Positions 32,793 to 41,348 are shown, counted from the stretch's first letter. The stretch: 64,000 bases of DNA from an uncultured Mycolicibacterium sp. (GCF_937941905.1 NZ_CALDGS010000138.1:1-64000); one strand, 5' to 3'. A program made the numbers and translations. Notes: generated by a model not told the origin, from the sequence alone.

Positions 32793-32798
32793 AGTGTA
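32793..32798 (-). promoter_or_regulatory. Possible -10 of the SbcD-like operon
   Basis: Minus-strand TACACT in CCATACACTCGCGG, about 40 nt before the ATG at 32752. Confidence 0.35.
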
Positions 32799-32842
32799 TG
32801 GCCGGGCACCGACAACACCGCGCAGGCGGGGCCGGACCCGGG

Positions 32843-34072
32843 TCAGCCCCGCTCGAACAGCCCCCGGCCCAGCCAGTCGCGGTCGGAGCGCACCCCGGGC
32901 AGGATGGCGAACACCGCCGACCCGATGGTGGTGATCCACGGGTTGAGCGCGTCGGCCTCGGCCAGCCGCTGCTGCACCGGGACGAACTGGCGGGCCGGGT
33001 CGCGCTGGTAGGTGACGAAGATCAGGCCGCAGTCGGTGGTGGCCCCCGGCGCGGGCGGGTCGTCGTAGTTGTACGGCCGGCGCAGGAACTGCTCGTCGTC
33101 GGTGCGCCGGCGGGCCAGCGCGATGTGCGCGTTGGGCGGGATGACCGGGATGCCGCCCACCTCGGCGGCGAAGTCCGGTTCGTCGAACTCGTGCTCGCCG
33201 GTCAGCGGGGCCCCGGTGTCCAGCCGGCGTCCGACGGTGAGTTCCTTGCTGGTGCGGTCGAGTTCGTCCCAGGTGTCCAGCTCCATGCGGATGCGCCGGA
33301 CGATCGCCACGGTGCCGCCGGCGAACCAGGGCGCCGCGGCCCCGTCGTCCCACACGTAGCGGTCGAACGCGTCCTCGCCGCGCGGGTTGACCGTGCCGTC
33401 GACCTGCCCCATCAGGTTGCGCATGGCGGTGCCGTCGGGCCGGGCGCCGTAGGCGTTGCGGAATCCCGTCTGCCGCCACCGCGGCCGGGTCAGGGTGCGG
33501 GTGTTCTTCAGCAGCACCCGGGCCGCATGCGCGAGGGCGACCGGGTCGTCGCCGCACAGCTGCAGCAGCAGATCCCCGCCGCACCAGGCCGGTTCGAGCC
33601 GGTCGGTGGCGAACCCCGGCAATTCGGCCACCGTGGGCGGGCGCAGCGCCGCCAGCCCGACGCGGTCGAACAGCGCCGGGCCCAGCCCGACCGTGACGGT
33701 CAGCCGGGCCGGGTGTTCGGCCAGTTCCGGTTCGGTGTCGGCGACGGCGGGCCGGCCCCGGGTGAGCCGGGCGGCGTCGGCGGTCCACAGCTTCAGCACC
33801 GCCCGCAGCGCCTCGCGGGGGTCGCGGCCCGGCGGCGGGACCAGGTCCAGCGCGATGAACAGGGCGTGGGCCTGCGGGTCGGTGGTGACACCGGCCTGGT
33901 GCGGGCCGTGGAAGGGCACCGTCGCCGAGCCGAACCCGGTCGTGCCGGAACCGGCCGCACCGGCGGACCGGGGCGCGCCGCATCCGGTCAGCGCCGTCCC
34001 GGCCGCCGCGGCCGCCCCGCCCAGCAGCACCCGCCGTCGGCTGAGTGCCCACCGGGCGGGACGGTCAGCCAT
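32843..34072 (-). CDS. Tat-exported DyP-type heme peroxidase (EfeB-like lipoprotein)
   Basis: Dye-decolorizing peroxidase of 409 residues. The twin-arginine signal SRRRVLLGG (11-19) runs into a lipobox-like ALTGC (Cys31), so it is probably folded in the cytoplasm, exported by Tat and anchored. The family motif GQVDGT (GxxDG, distal Asp) is present, as are NLMGQVDGTVNPRG and a late GLIFVTYQRDP heme-pocket segment. ATG 34072 overlaps the PCuAC gene by 8 nt. It is cotranscribed with a periplasmic copper chaperone and a His-containing membrane protein, recalling Streptomyces DtpA and its copper-trafficking partners. The substrate is unknown. Confidence 0.9.
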   Translation of the reverse strand: MADRPARWALSRRRVLLGGAAAAAGTALTGCGAPRSAGAAGSGTTGFGSATVPFHGPHQAGVTTDPQAHALFIALDLVPPPGRDPREALRAVLKLWTADAARLTRGRPAVADTEPELAEHPARLTVTVGLGPALFDRVGLAALRPPTVAELPGFATDRLEPAWCGGDLLLQLCGDDPVALAHAARVLLKNTRTLTRPRWRQTGFRNAYGARPDGTAMRNLMGQVDGTVNPRGEDAFDRYVWDDGAAAPWFAGGTVAIVRRIRMELDTWDELDRTSKELTVGRRLDTGAPLTGEHEFDEPDFAAEVGGIPVIPPNAHIALARRRTDDEQFLRRPYNYDDPPAPGATTDCGLIFVTYQRDPARQFVPVQQRLAEADALNPWITTIGSAVFAILPGVRSDRDWLGRGLFERG

Positions 34073-34637
34073 GGTGGTGGCCGGTGTGCTCGTCGGCGTG
34101 CCGGTGGTCCCCGTGGTCCGCGTGATCGGCGCCGCCGGAGTAGTTCTCCTGCGCACCGGCGAAGTCGCGGACCTGGGCGGTGACCGGCAGCGTGGAGCCG
34201 TCGGCGAAGGTGACGGTCAGCTCGACCTCGTCACCGGGCCGCAGCGGATGGCGCAGGTCCATCAGCATGAGATGGTCGCCGCCCGGGGCGAGTTCGGTCC
34301 GGCCGTGCGCGGGCACCGTGATGCCGCCCGCCTTCGGCTGCATCCGGGACCCGCCGGCGCCGTCGGACACGACCTCGTGGATCTCCACCGTCGCGGCGAC
34401 CGGAGAGGCCGCCGAGACGAGCTGGGCGTCGCGGACGCCGTCGTTGGCGAACGTGGCGAACACCGAGGTCATCCCGGCGTCGACGGCCTTGGCCCAGGCG
34501 TCGGAGACGCTGACCCGCTCGGCCAGCGGGCCGTCCTGCGGTTCGGCCGCATCGGTGCAGCCGGCGGCCAGCAGCGCCCCGGCGGCCAGCGCGACGAACG
34601 CGCGGCGGGGCATGCGGTGGATGTGGTTGAAGAGCAT
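34065..34637 (-). CDS. PCu(A)C-type copper chaperone lipoprotein
   Basis: Exported copper-binding protein of 190 residues. Lipobox LLAAGC gives lipidated Cys27. The Cu(I) site of the family is visible: VEIHEVV with a Met (SRMQP) 12 residues later, then HLMLMDLRHPL (about 135-145). A His-rich tail (HADHGDHRHADEHTGHHHG at the C-terminus) adds Cu(II)/metal-binding capacity. ATG 34637 has an AGGAG site. It delivers copper to membrane or secreted enzymes in known systems. Confidence 0.9.
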   Translation of the reverse strand: MLFNHIHRMPRRAFVALAAGALLAAGCTDAAEPQDGPLAERVSVSDAWAKAVDAGMTSVFATFANDGVRDAQLVSAASPVAATVEIHEVVSDGAGGSRMQPKAGGITVPAHGRTELAPGGDHLMLMDLRHPLRPGDEVELTVTFADGSTLPVTAQVRDFAGAQENYSGGADHADHGDHRHADEHTGHHHG

Positions 34638-34714
34638 GGTGAGTCGACTCCTGTGCAACGGGTGAACGGGGAGCCGCCGCAGCCCTGCGGCGCGGCGGTG
34701 ACGGGCGGTGCCGG

Positions 34715-35272
34715 CTAGCTCCGTCCGGCGGCGCACCGCACCGGCGGTGCCCGCATCCCCAACCCCGGCGCGCGCAGCACCGACTGCGCCACCACGTCGC
34801 CGCCGGCCGCCGGCCGCCGCCCCGGCCACGGCACGGCGACCGGGGCGAAGAACAGCCGCAGCCAGCCCAGCAGCGTCGCGCACACCGCCCAGCGGTGCTC
34901 CACCGCGCTGATCGCCGCGCCGAGCAGCAGCGCCGCGGCCAGGTGCGCGGCGACCATCACCGCGGTCGGCCGGGCGGCGGCATGGTCGTGCGCCGCGGCG
35001 GTGCCCGCCAGGGTCACGTGCCCGACCGCCTGGGCGGCCAGCAGCGCCGCGACCACCTGCACCGGCCGGCTGCGGTCGCGGGCCGACCCCAGCCCGGCCG
35101 GCAGCGCCCCGATCACCGCGCCGGCCAGCCCAGCACACACCAGCCGCCCGCCGGACGGCACGCCGCCGCCGGCGGCCAGGTGGGCGGCCACGGTGAGGAC
35201 CGCCGAGCACGCCGCCACCAGCGCGCCACACACCTGGCGCGCGGCGGTCCGCGGGGTGCCCATACCCGGCAT
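34715..35272 (-). CDS. Small polytopic membrane protein of the DyP/copper cluster
   Basis: 185 residues with about four hydrophobic helices (VCGALVAACSAVLTVAAHLA, LVCAGLAGAVIGALPAG, VVAALLAAQAVGHVTLAG, VMVAAHLAAALLLGAAIS). Histidines fall at or near helix ends (AAHLAAG, VGHV, AAHDHAAA, VAAHLA, VEHRW), which suggests a metal or heme role. I do not recognise a named family. Start ATG 35272 (MPGMGTP) or 35263. An inverted repeat lies 10 nt upstream. The 77-nt gap to the PCuAC gene holds only a small GC hairpin. Confidence 0.7.
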   Translation of the reverse strand: MPGMGTPRTAARQVCGALVAACSAVLTVAAHLAAGGGVPSGGRLVCAGLAGAVIGALPAGLGSARDRSRPVQVVAALLAAQAVGHVTLAGTAAAHDHAAARPTAVMVAAHLAAALLLGAAISAVEHRWAVCATLLGWLRLFFAPVAVPWPGRRPAAGGDVVAQSVLRAPGLGMRAPPVRCAAGRS

Positions 35273-35281
35273 GCTACCCGC

Positions 35282-35304
35282 GTCTACTACGCGCCCTAGT
35301 AGAC
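35282..35304. promoter_or_regulatory. Operator-like dyad between DyP cluster and sixA
   Basis: GTCTACTA (35282-35289), 7-nt spacer, TAGTAGAC (35297-35304), a perfect 8-bp inverted repeat in the 53-nt divergent gap. The TACTA/TAGTA halves recall BlaI/CopY-type operators. No such regulator gene is adjacent. Confidence 0.65.
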
Positions 35305-35313
35305 CTGGGTCGC

Positions 35314-35319
35314 TACGGT
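35314..35319 (+). promoter_or_regulatory. -10 element of leaderless sixA
   Basis: TACGGT with 6 nt to the GTG at 35326. Confidence 0.5.
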
Positions 35320-35325
35320 GGGCTG

Positions 35326-35817
35326 GTGGCACGGACCCTGTTGTTGCTGCGGCACGCCAAGTCCGACTATCCCGCCGACACGGCCGACCACGACCGGCCG
35401 CTGGCCCCGCGCGGGGTGCGCGAGGCCGGACTGGCCGGTGCCTGGCTGCGCGAGCACGCCCCGATGATCGACCGGGTGCTGTGCTCGACGGCGACCCGAA
35501 CCCGCCAGACCCTGGCCCGCACCGGGATCGAGGCGCCGGTGGAGTACCTCGACCGGCTCTACGACGCCACACCGGGGACGGTGATCGACGTCATCAACCG
35601 TCACGGCGGCGACGCGCGGACACTGCTGGTCGTCGGGCACGAGCCGGCGATGTCACAGGTCGCGCTCGGCCTGGCCGGCGGCGGGGATCACGACGCCGCC
35701 GACGCGATCGCGCGCAAGTTCCCAACCTCGGCGGTGGCGGTGCTGCGCACCGAGCTGCCTTGGGCCGGGCTGGAACTCGGCGGCGCGGTGCTCGAGGCGT
35801 TCCACGTTCCCCGCTGA
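35326..35817 (+). CDS. SixA-like histidine phosphatase
   Basis: Histidine-phosphatase superfamily protein of 163 residues with the phospho-acceptor motif LLLRHAKSDYP (RHA, about 6-16), CSTATRTRQTLART (second Arg) and the C-terminal VVGHEPAMSQVA (second His). Proteins of this type dephosphorylate phosphohistidine on HPt or PTS proteins; the partner is unknown. GTG 35326 sits 6 nt after a -10 hexamer, so leaderless. Equivalent to Rv1276c. Confidence 0.9.
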   Translation: MARTLLLLRHAKSDYPADTADHDRPLAPRGVREAGLAGAWLREHAPMIDRVLCSTATRTRQTLARTGIEAPVEYLDRLYDATPGTVIDVINRHGGDARTLLVVGHEPAMSQVALGLAGGGDHDAADAIARKFPTSAVAVLRTELPWAGLELGGAVLEAFHVPR

Positions 35818-35828
35818 GGAGTCCCCGC

Positions 35829-36392
35829 TCAGGCGCGGGTGGCGAGGGTGAGCTCCATCAGCTTGAGCGCCATGTCGCAGGCGTCGATGCCGGGGGCCTG
35901 CGGGTTGATCCACCAGCCGACCACGCCCGCGGCGTCGCTGGCCACCCCGCACGAACCGTTCGGGTCGCCCGGGCGCATCACGATCGACTGGATCCCGGCG
36001 ACCCGGCGGTCCTCGATGCGGTAGTCCAGCCGCTGCGCCACCTCGCGCTCGTGGTCCAGGCTGCCCTGTTCGAACCAGAACCGGGTGATGTCGATCAGCC
36101 CGGCGGGATTGGCGGCCTGCCAACGGCACACCGCGCCCACGAAGGTGCTCTGGATGTCGAGCGGATCGGCCCCGACCGTCTCGGCGATGATGTCCTGGGT
36201 CAGCACATCGCACTCCTTGAGCAGGTTCGGGTACTGCCGCTCGGAGTCGTTGTTGCGAGCGGTGGGGCCGCCGCCGGTGGACTTGGCGGCGGTGCCCTCC
36301 ACGGTGCGGGTGCAACCGGTCAGCAGCGCCAGCGTGGCGAGCAGGACGGCGACCGCGGCCACAGCGGATCGCCGGCAGGAGGTCCGGGTCAT
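35829..36392 (-). CDS. lprC: Lipoprotein LprC (DUF3558)
   Basis: Exported lipoprotein of 187 residues with lipobox LALLTGC (Cys27). The mature part carries the DUF3558-type pattern: LLKECDVLTQDIIAETVGAD, VGAVCRWQAA, a late GSCGVA and DACDMALKLMELTL, with four cysteines. Function unknown. ATG 36392 overlaps the lprB stop (ATGA). lprB and lprC look like diverged copies, as in M. tuberculosis. Confidence 0.9.
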   Translation of the reverse strand: MTRTSCRRSAVAAVAVLLATLALLTGCTRTVEGTAAKSTGGGPTARNNDSERQYPNLLKECDVLTQDIIAETVGADPLDIQSTFVGAVCRWQAANPAGLIDITRFWFEQGSLDHEREVAQRLDYRIEDRRVAGIQSIVMRPGDPNGSCGVASDAAGVVGWWINPQAPGIDACDMALKLMELTLATRA

Positions 36393-36946
36393 TTCGCGTT
36401 CACAATCGACTGGCGGGTCAGTTCCTTGGCGACATCGCAGGGGTCGGGGAACGGCTTCTGGATGTAGCTGATCGACCACTCGATGAAGTCGTCACCGAAC
36501 TGGATGCCCACCTCGCAGAGGTTCGGGCCGCCCAGCGTGGGGTCCTCGTTCACCCCGATGAAGCCGTCGTAGCCCTCGATGGTGATGTCCTCGACGCTGG
36601 TGCGCGACAACTCCATCGTCTTGCGTTCCCGGCCGATCGGGCTGCCCCGGAACCAGGTGAAGGAGAAGTGCGGCCCGAGGATGCTGCCGCCGGCCAGCCA
36701 CTGGCAGCCCACCGAGTTGGTGGCGGTGTTCACCAGCCCGTTGACCTGGGTGATCTCGGAGATGGTCGCGTCGCTGATGCCGCCGCACTGCGGGAAGAAC
36801 GGCCCGTGCTCGGCGTCGGCCTGCTGTGCCGGGTTGTCCGACGGCACCTCGGGTGCGGAGTCCGGGCCCGAACCCGAGCACGCGGCGATCACCGGCGCCA
36901 TGGCCACGGCCAGGGCCAGGGCTTGAGCGGTACGGCTGCGCTTCAC
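36389..36946 (-). CDS. lprB: Lipoprotein LprB (DUF3558)
   Basis: Lipoprotein of 185 residues; signal ends PVIAAC (Cys23). Mature domain: FPQCGGISDATISEITQVNG, SVGCQWLAGG, NLCEVGIQFGDDFIEWS and DPCDVAKELT, the same cysteine order as LprC. GTG 36946 is 7 nt after a TACAGT -10 (leaderless). Function unknown; the divergent ABC exporter is a conserved neighbour. Confidence 0.9.
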   Translation of the reverse strand: MKRSRTAQALALAVAMAPVIAACSGSGPDSAPEVPSDNPAQQADAEHGPFFPQCGGISDATISEITQVNGLVNTATNSVGCQWLAGGSILGPHFSFTWFRGSPIGRERKTMELSRTSVEDITIEGYDGFIGVNEDPTLGGPNLCEVGIQFGDDFIEWSISYIQKPFPDPCDVAKELTRQSIVNAK

Positions 36947-36953
36947 GCCCCAA

Positions 36954-36959
36954 ACTGTA
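36954..36959 (-). promoter_or_regulatory. -10 element of leaderless lprB
   Basis: Minus-strand TACAGT, 7 nt before the GTG start; no ribosome-binding site. Confidence 0.55.
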
Positions 36960-37059
36960 GCGGCAGCCGCCCGGCCCAACACGCGGGAACGCGCTGACCT
37001 GCCGTTATCCCGGTGTGGCGGGCCGGACCGGGGTGCGGCCGGTGTGCGACAGTAACGAG

Positions 37060-38790
37060 ATGCTCTGGGCGCTGCTGCGCCGCTACACGCGGCCCTACCG
37101 CCGGCTGCTGACCGCCGTCGCGGTCCTGCAGGTGGTCAGCACCCTGGCGACGCTGTACCTGCCGACGGTGAACGCGGCGATCATCGACGAGGGGGTGGCG
37201 GTCGGCGACACCGGACGCATCCTGCAACTCGGGCTGGTGATGCTGGCCGTCACCGCGCTGCAGGTGGCCTGCGCGGTGGGCGCGGTCTACTTCGGGTCCC
37301 GGGCCGGGATGGGGTTCGGCCGCGACCTGCGCGCCGCGGTGTTCGGTCACGTCACCGGCCTGTCGGCCGAGCAGACCGCCCGGTTCGGCACCCCGTCGCT
37401 GCTCACCCGCACCACCAACGACGTGCAGCAGATCCAGCTGCTGCTGCAGCTGACCTGCACGGTGCTGGTCACCGCGCCGATCATGTGCGTGGGCGGGGTG
37501 CTCATGGCGCTGCACCAGGACGCCGGGCTGAGCTGGCTGCTGCTGGTCAGCGTGCCGGTGCTGGCCGCGGCCAACGCCTGGCTGGTCTCCCGGCTGCTGC
37601 CGGTGTTCCGCCGGATGCAGCAGCTCATCGACAACATCAACCGGGTGCTGCGCGATCAGCTCACCGGGCTGCGGGTGATCCGGGCGTTCGCCGCCGAACC
37701 GGTGGAGACCGAACGGTTCGCCGCCGCCAACCGGGCGCTGTCGGAGACCGCGCTGCTGGCCGGCCGGCGGCAGGCGCTGCTGCTGCCCACCACCACCCTG
37801 GTGATCAACGTCTCCAGCGTCGCGCTGATCTGGTTCGGCGGCCTGCGCATCGACGCCGGGCAGATGCAGGTCGGGTCGCTGATCGCGTTCCTGTCCTACT
37901 TCATGCAGATCCTGATGTCGGTGGTGATGGCCACCTTCATCCTGATGGCCTTCCCGCGCGCCTCGGTGTGCGCCGACCGGATCGGCGCGGTGCTGGCCAC
38001 CGAGCCGACCGTCACCGCGCCACCGAACCCGGTGCGGCCGAGCCGGATCCGCGGCCTGGTCGAACTCGACCGGGTCGGGTTCAGCTATCCGGGCGCGCAC
38101 CGGCCGGTGCTCGACGGGGTGACGTTCACCGCCGAACCCGGTACCACCACCGCGATCGTCGGCGGCACCGGCTCGGGCAAGTCGACGCTGGTGTCGCTGA
38201 TCTGCCGGCTCTACGACCGCACCGCGGGCACGGTCCGCATCGACGGGGTCGACGTGCGCGACTACGACCCGGAGGCGCTGTGGGCCTGGCTCGGCCTGGT
38301 GCCGCAGCGGGCCCGACTGTTCGCCGGCACCGTCGCCGACAACCTGCGCTACGGGTCGGCCGACGCCGACGAGGCGCGGATGTGGGAGGCGCTGCGGATC
38401 GCCGCGGCCGACGACTTCGTCCGGGCCCACCCCGACGGGCTGGGCATGCCGGTGGCCCAGGGCGGGATGAACCTGTCCGGCGGGCAGCGCCAGCGGATCG
38501 CGATCGCCCGGGCGGTGATCCGCCGGCCCGCGGTGTACCTGTTCGACGACGCGCTGTCGGCGCTGGACGTGCACACCGAGGCGCGGGTGCGCGCGGCATT
38601 GCGCGAGGTGGCCGCCGGGGCGACGACGATCGTGGTGTCCCAACGGATCTCGACGGTCGCCGGGGCCGACCGGATCGTGGTGCTCGAGGACGGCCGGGTG
38701 GCCGGGACGGGCACGCACGCCGAACTGCTGGCGGGCTGCCCGGCCTACGCCGAGCTGGCCGAGTCGCAGTCGGTGGGGGTGCACCGGTGA
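37060..38790 (+). CDS. ABC exporter half-transporter, degenerate-site subunit
   Basis: Type IV exporter subunit of 576 residues: six helices (about 15-300), then a nucleotide-binding domain with Walker A GGTGSGKST (about 367-375), signature LSGGQRQRIAIARA (about 471) and Walker B VYLFDDALSALD, in which the catalytic Glu is replaced by Asp. The start MLWALLRRYTRPYRRLL at ATG 37060 matches Rv1273c; GTG 37015 is a weaker option. It overlaps its partner by GTGA. The pair probably exports lipids or drugs; substrate unknown. Confidence 0.92.
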   Translation: MLWALLRRYTRPYRRLLTAVAVLQVVSTLATLYLPTVNAAIIDEGVAVGDTGRILQLGLVMLAVTALQVACAVGAVYFGSRAGMGFGRDLRAAVFGHVTGLSAEQTARFGTPSLLTRTTNDVQQIQLLLQLTCTVLVTAPIMCVGGVLMALHQDAGLSWLLLVSVPVLAAANAWLVSRLLPVFRRMQQLIDNINRVLRDQLTGLRVIRAFAAEPVETERFAAANRALSETALLAGRRQALLLPTTTLVINVSSVALIWFGGLRIDAGQMQVGSLIAFLSYFMQILMSVVMATFILMAFPRASVCADRIGAVLATEPTVTAPPNPVRPSRIRGLVELDRVGFSYPGAHRPVLDGVTFTAEPGTTTAIVGGTGSGKSTLVSLICRLYDRTAGTVRIDGVDVRDYDPEALWAWLGLVPQRARLFAGTVADNLRYGSADADEARMWEALRIAAADDFVRAHPDGLGMPVAQGGMNLSGGQRQRIAIARAVIRRPAVYLFDDALSALDVHTEARVRAALREVAAGATTIVVSQRISTVAGADRIVVLEDGRVAGTGTHAELLAGCPAYAELAESQSVGVHR

Positions 38791-40664
38791 CCGCCCCGGT
38801 GCGGGCGCTGCCGGGCCCGGCCGAGCGCTCCCGCGACTTCACCGGCACCGCCCGGCGGCTGCTGCGCCGGCTGTACCCGCAGCGCGGGCTGGCCGCACTG
38901 GTGATCCTGCTCGGCTGCGGCGGGGTCGCCCTCGGGGTGGCCGGGCCGCGGATCCTGGGGCATGCCACCGACCTGCTGTTCGAGGGAGTGATCGGCGGCC
39001 GGCTGCCGGCCGGGCAGACCCGCGAGCAGGCGATCGAGGCGGCCCGGGCGCGCGGCGACGACACCTTCGCCGACCTGCTGTCCGGGATGGACGTGGTGCC
39101 CGGCCAGGGGGTGGACTTCGCCGCGGTGGCGCGCACCCTGGCCCTGGCCCTGGTGCTGTATCTCGTCGCCGCCGTGCTGGTCTGGGCGCAGTTGCGGGTC
39201 CTCAACGTCACCGTGCAGCGCACCATGGTGGCGCTGCGCGCCGAGGTGGAGGCCAAGCTGCACCGGATGCCGTTGCGCTACTTCGACTCCCGCCGCCGCG
39301 GCGAGGTGCTCAGCCGGGTCACCAACGACGTCGACAACATCGCCACCTCGCTGTCGATGACGATCAGCCAACTGCTCTCGTCGCTGCTGACGCTGGTGGC
39401 GGTGCTGGCGATGATGCTGACCATCTCGCCGCTACTGGCGCTGATCACCGTGCTCACCGTGCCGTTGTCGCTGTGGGCCACCCGGGCGGTCGCGCGGCGT
39501 TCGCAGCGGATGTTCGCCGACCAGTGGCGCAATCTGGGCCGGCTCACCGCGCACGTCGAGGAGACCTACAGCGGATTCGCGGTGGTGCGCACCTACGGCC
39601 ACCGCGAGCAGGCGGTGCGGCGGTTCGCCGAGCTCAACGACGAGGTCTACCGGGCCAGCCTGGGCGCGCAGTTCCTGTCCGGGCTGATCTCGCCGGTCAC
39701 CGGGTTCATCGGCAACCTGGGGTATGTGGCGGTGGCGGTGATCGGCGGGGTGCAGGTGGCCACCGGCCAGATCACGCTCGGCAGCATCCAGGCCTTCATC
39801 CAGTACGTGCGCCAGTTCAACCAGCCGCTCGGGCAGGTGGCCGGCATGTACAACGCGTTGCAGTCCGGGATCGCCAGCGCCGAGCGGGTGTTCGAGCTGC
39901 TCGACGCCGAGGAGCAGGCGCCGGAGCCGGCGGCCGGGCTGCCGGCCGGGCCCGGCCGGGTGACCTTCGAGCACGTCAGCTTCGGCTACCGCCCGGACGC
40001 ACGGGTGCTGCACGACATCTCGCTGGTGGCCGAACCCGGCACCACGGTGGCGATCGTGGGGCCCACCGGGGCGGGCAAGACCACCCTGGTGAACCTGCTG
40101 ATGCGGTTCTACGAGCCGGACGCCGGGCGGATCCTCGTCGACGGGGTCGACATCGCCACCGTGAGCCGCCGTTCGCTGCGGTCGCGGATCGGCATGGTGC
40201 TGCAGGACACCTGGCTGTTCGACGGCACCATCTACGACAACATCGCCTACGGCCGCCCGGACGCCGGTGAGCAGGAGGTGCTGGCCGCGGCGCGCGCGGC
40301 CCGGGTGGACCGGTTCGTCGACCGACTGCCCGACGGGTACCGCACCCGGGTCACCGACGACGGGGTGCTGTCGGTCGGCGAGAAACAGCTCATCACCATC
40401 GCCCGGGCCGTGCTGGCCCGGCCCCAACTGCTGGTGCTCGACGAGGCGACCAGCTCGGTGGACACCCGCACCGAGCAGCTCGTCGGCCAGGCGATGGCCG
40501 AGTTGCGCCGCGACCGAACCTGTTTCGTCATCGCGCACCGGCTGTCGACGGTCCGCGACGCCGACCTGATCGTGGTGCTCGACCGCGGCCGGATCGTCGA
40601 GACCGGTACGCACGACGAACTGCTGGCGCGCCGCGGCGCCTACTGGGCGATGACGCGGGCCTGA
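38787..40664 (+). CDS. ABC exporter half-transporter, catalytic-site subunit
   Basis: Partner of the preceding gene (Rv1272c-like), 625 residues. Six helices with a long first extracellular loop (GRLPAGQTREQAIEAARARG), then Walker A GPTGAGKTTL (about 425-434), a non-canonical signature LSVGEKQLITIARA and a normal Walker B LLVLDEATSSVD with the catalytic Glu. GTG 38787 overlaps the upstream stop by 4 nt. Together the pair shows the one-good-site, one-degenerate-site arrangement of TM287/288-type heterodimers. Confidence 0.92.
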   Translation: MTAPVRALPGPAERSRDFTGTARRLLRRLYPQRGLAALVILLGCGGVALGVAGPRILGHATDLLFEGVIGGRLPAGQTREQAIEAARARGDDTFADLLSGMDVVPGQGVDFAAVARTLALALVLYLVAAVLVWAQLRVLNVTVQRTMVALRAEVEAKLHRMPLRYFDSRRRGEVLSRVTNDVDNIATSLSMTISQLLSSLLTLVAVLAMMLTISPLLALITVLTVPLSLWATRAVARRSQRMFADQWRNLGRLTAHVEETYSGFAVVRTYGHREQAVRRFAELNDEVYRASLGAQFLSGLISPVTGFIGNLGYVAVAVIGGVQVATGQITLGSIQAFIQYVRQFNQPLGQVAGMYNALQSGIASAERVFELLDAEEQAPEPAAGLPAGPGRVTFEHVSFGYRPDARVLHDISLVAEPGTTVAIVGPTGAGKTTLVNLLMRFYEPDAGRILVDGVDIATVSRRSLRSRIGMVLQDTWLFDGTIYDNIAYGRPDAGEQEVLAAARAARVDRFVDRLPDGYRTRVTDDGVLSVGEKQLITIARAVLARPQLLVLDEATSSVDTRTEQLVGQAMAELRRDRTCFVIAHRLSTVRDADLIVVLDRGRIVETGTHDELLARRGAYWAMTRA

Positions 40665-40678
40665 CCCCGGGGCCCGGC

Positions 40679-41260
40679 TCAGCCGCCGGTGGCGGCCCGG
40701 CACTGCGCGGCGAGCTCCTCGACCACCGTGTCCAGCGGGGCCGGGCTGCGCTGGGCCTGGGCCAGGATGAGCGCGCCCTCGAGCGCGCCGACGGTGAGCA
40801 CGCCGAGCGCGGCGGCGCGCCGCGGGTCGGCGCCGTCGGCGACGAGCTTTTCGGTGATGAGCGCCGACCAGGTGGCGAACGCCTCCCCCGCCGCGTCCCG
40901 GGCGGCCCGCTCGGTGCCCAGCGCGGCGGCGACGATCGGGCAGCCCACGGCGTAGTCGCCAGCGTCGAGCCCCTCCCGCCACAGGGCGGCCAGTGCCCGC
41001 AGCGCCCCGGCGGTGTCGTTGGCCGCCAGCACCCGCCGGATGCCGGCGGTGAGCTGGTCGGCGGCCGCCCGGGTGGCCTCCTGCACCAGCTGCGCCTTGC
41101 CCGCCGGGAAGTGGTGGTAGACCGAGCCGCGCGGGGCGCCGCTGTCGGCGAGCACGTCGGCGACGGAGGTCGCGGCCACGCCGCGGCGCCGCATCAACCG
41201 GATCGCGCTGCGCACCATCGCGGCCCGCGGACCGGTGTGCGGGTCCTGCCGTCGGGGCAT
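40679..41260 (-). CDS. TetR-family repressor (LmrA/YxaF-like)
   Basis: 193 residues with the N-terminal HTH (SAIRLMRRRGVAATSVADVL, GAPRGSVYHHFPAGKAQLVQ, about 18-62) and a TetR_C ligand domain holding one Cys (VGCPIVAAAL). It is divergent to a thioesterase gene across a gap with a 26-bp perfect palindrome, its probable operator, so it likely represses itself and the thioesterase. Confidence 0.88.
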   Translation of the reverse strand: MPRRQDPHTGPRAAMVRSAIRLMRRRGVAATSVADVLADSGAPRGSVYHHFPAGKAQLVQEATRAAADQLTAGIRRVLAANDTAGALRALAALWREGLDAGDYAVGCPIVAAALGTERAARDAAGEAFATWSALITEKLVADGADPRRAAALGVLTVGALEGALILAQAQRSPAPLDTVVEELAAQCRAATGG

Positions 41261-41294
41261 GCCGGCCTCCCTCCGCCCGTCGCCACGGACCTGA

Positions 41295-41320
41295 TTCTAT
41301 GTATGCTAGCATACATAGAA
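41295..41320. promoter_or_regulatory. 26-bp perfect palindrome (TetR operator)
   Basis: Half-site TTCTATGTATGCT (41295-41307) followed by its exact complement (41308-41320). It is AT-rich in a GC-rich genome and contains TATGCT hexamers on both strands that can serve as divergent -10 elements. Confidence 0.8.
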
Positions 41321-41348
41321 CAGGCCGTCACCCACCGAGGAGTCCCCC

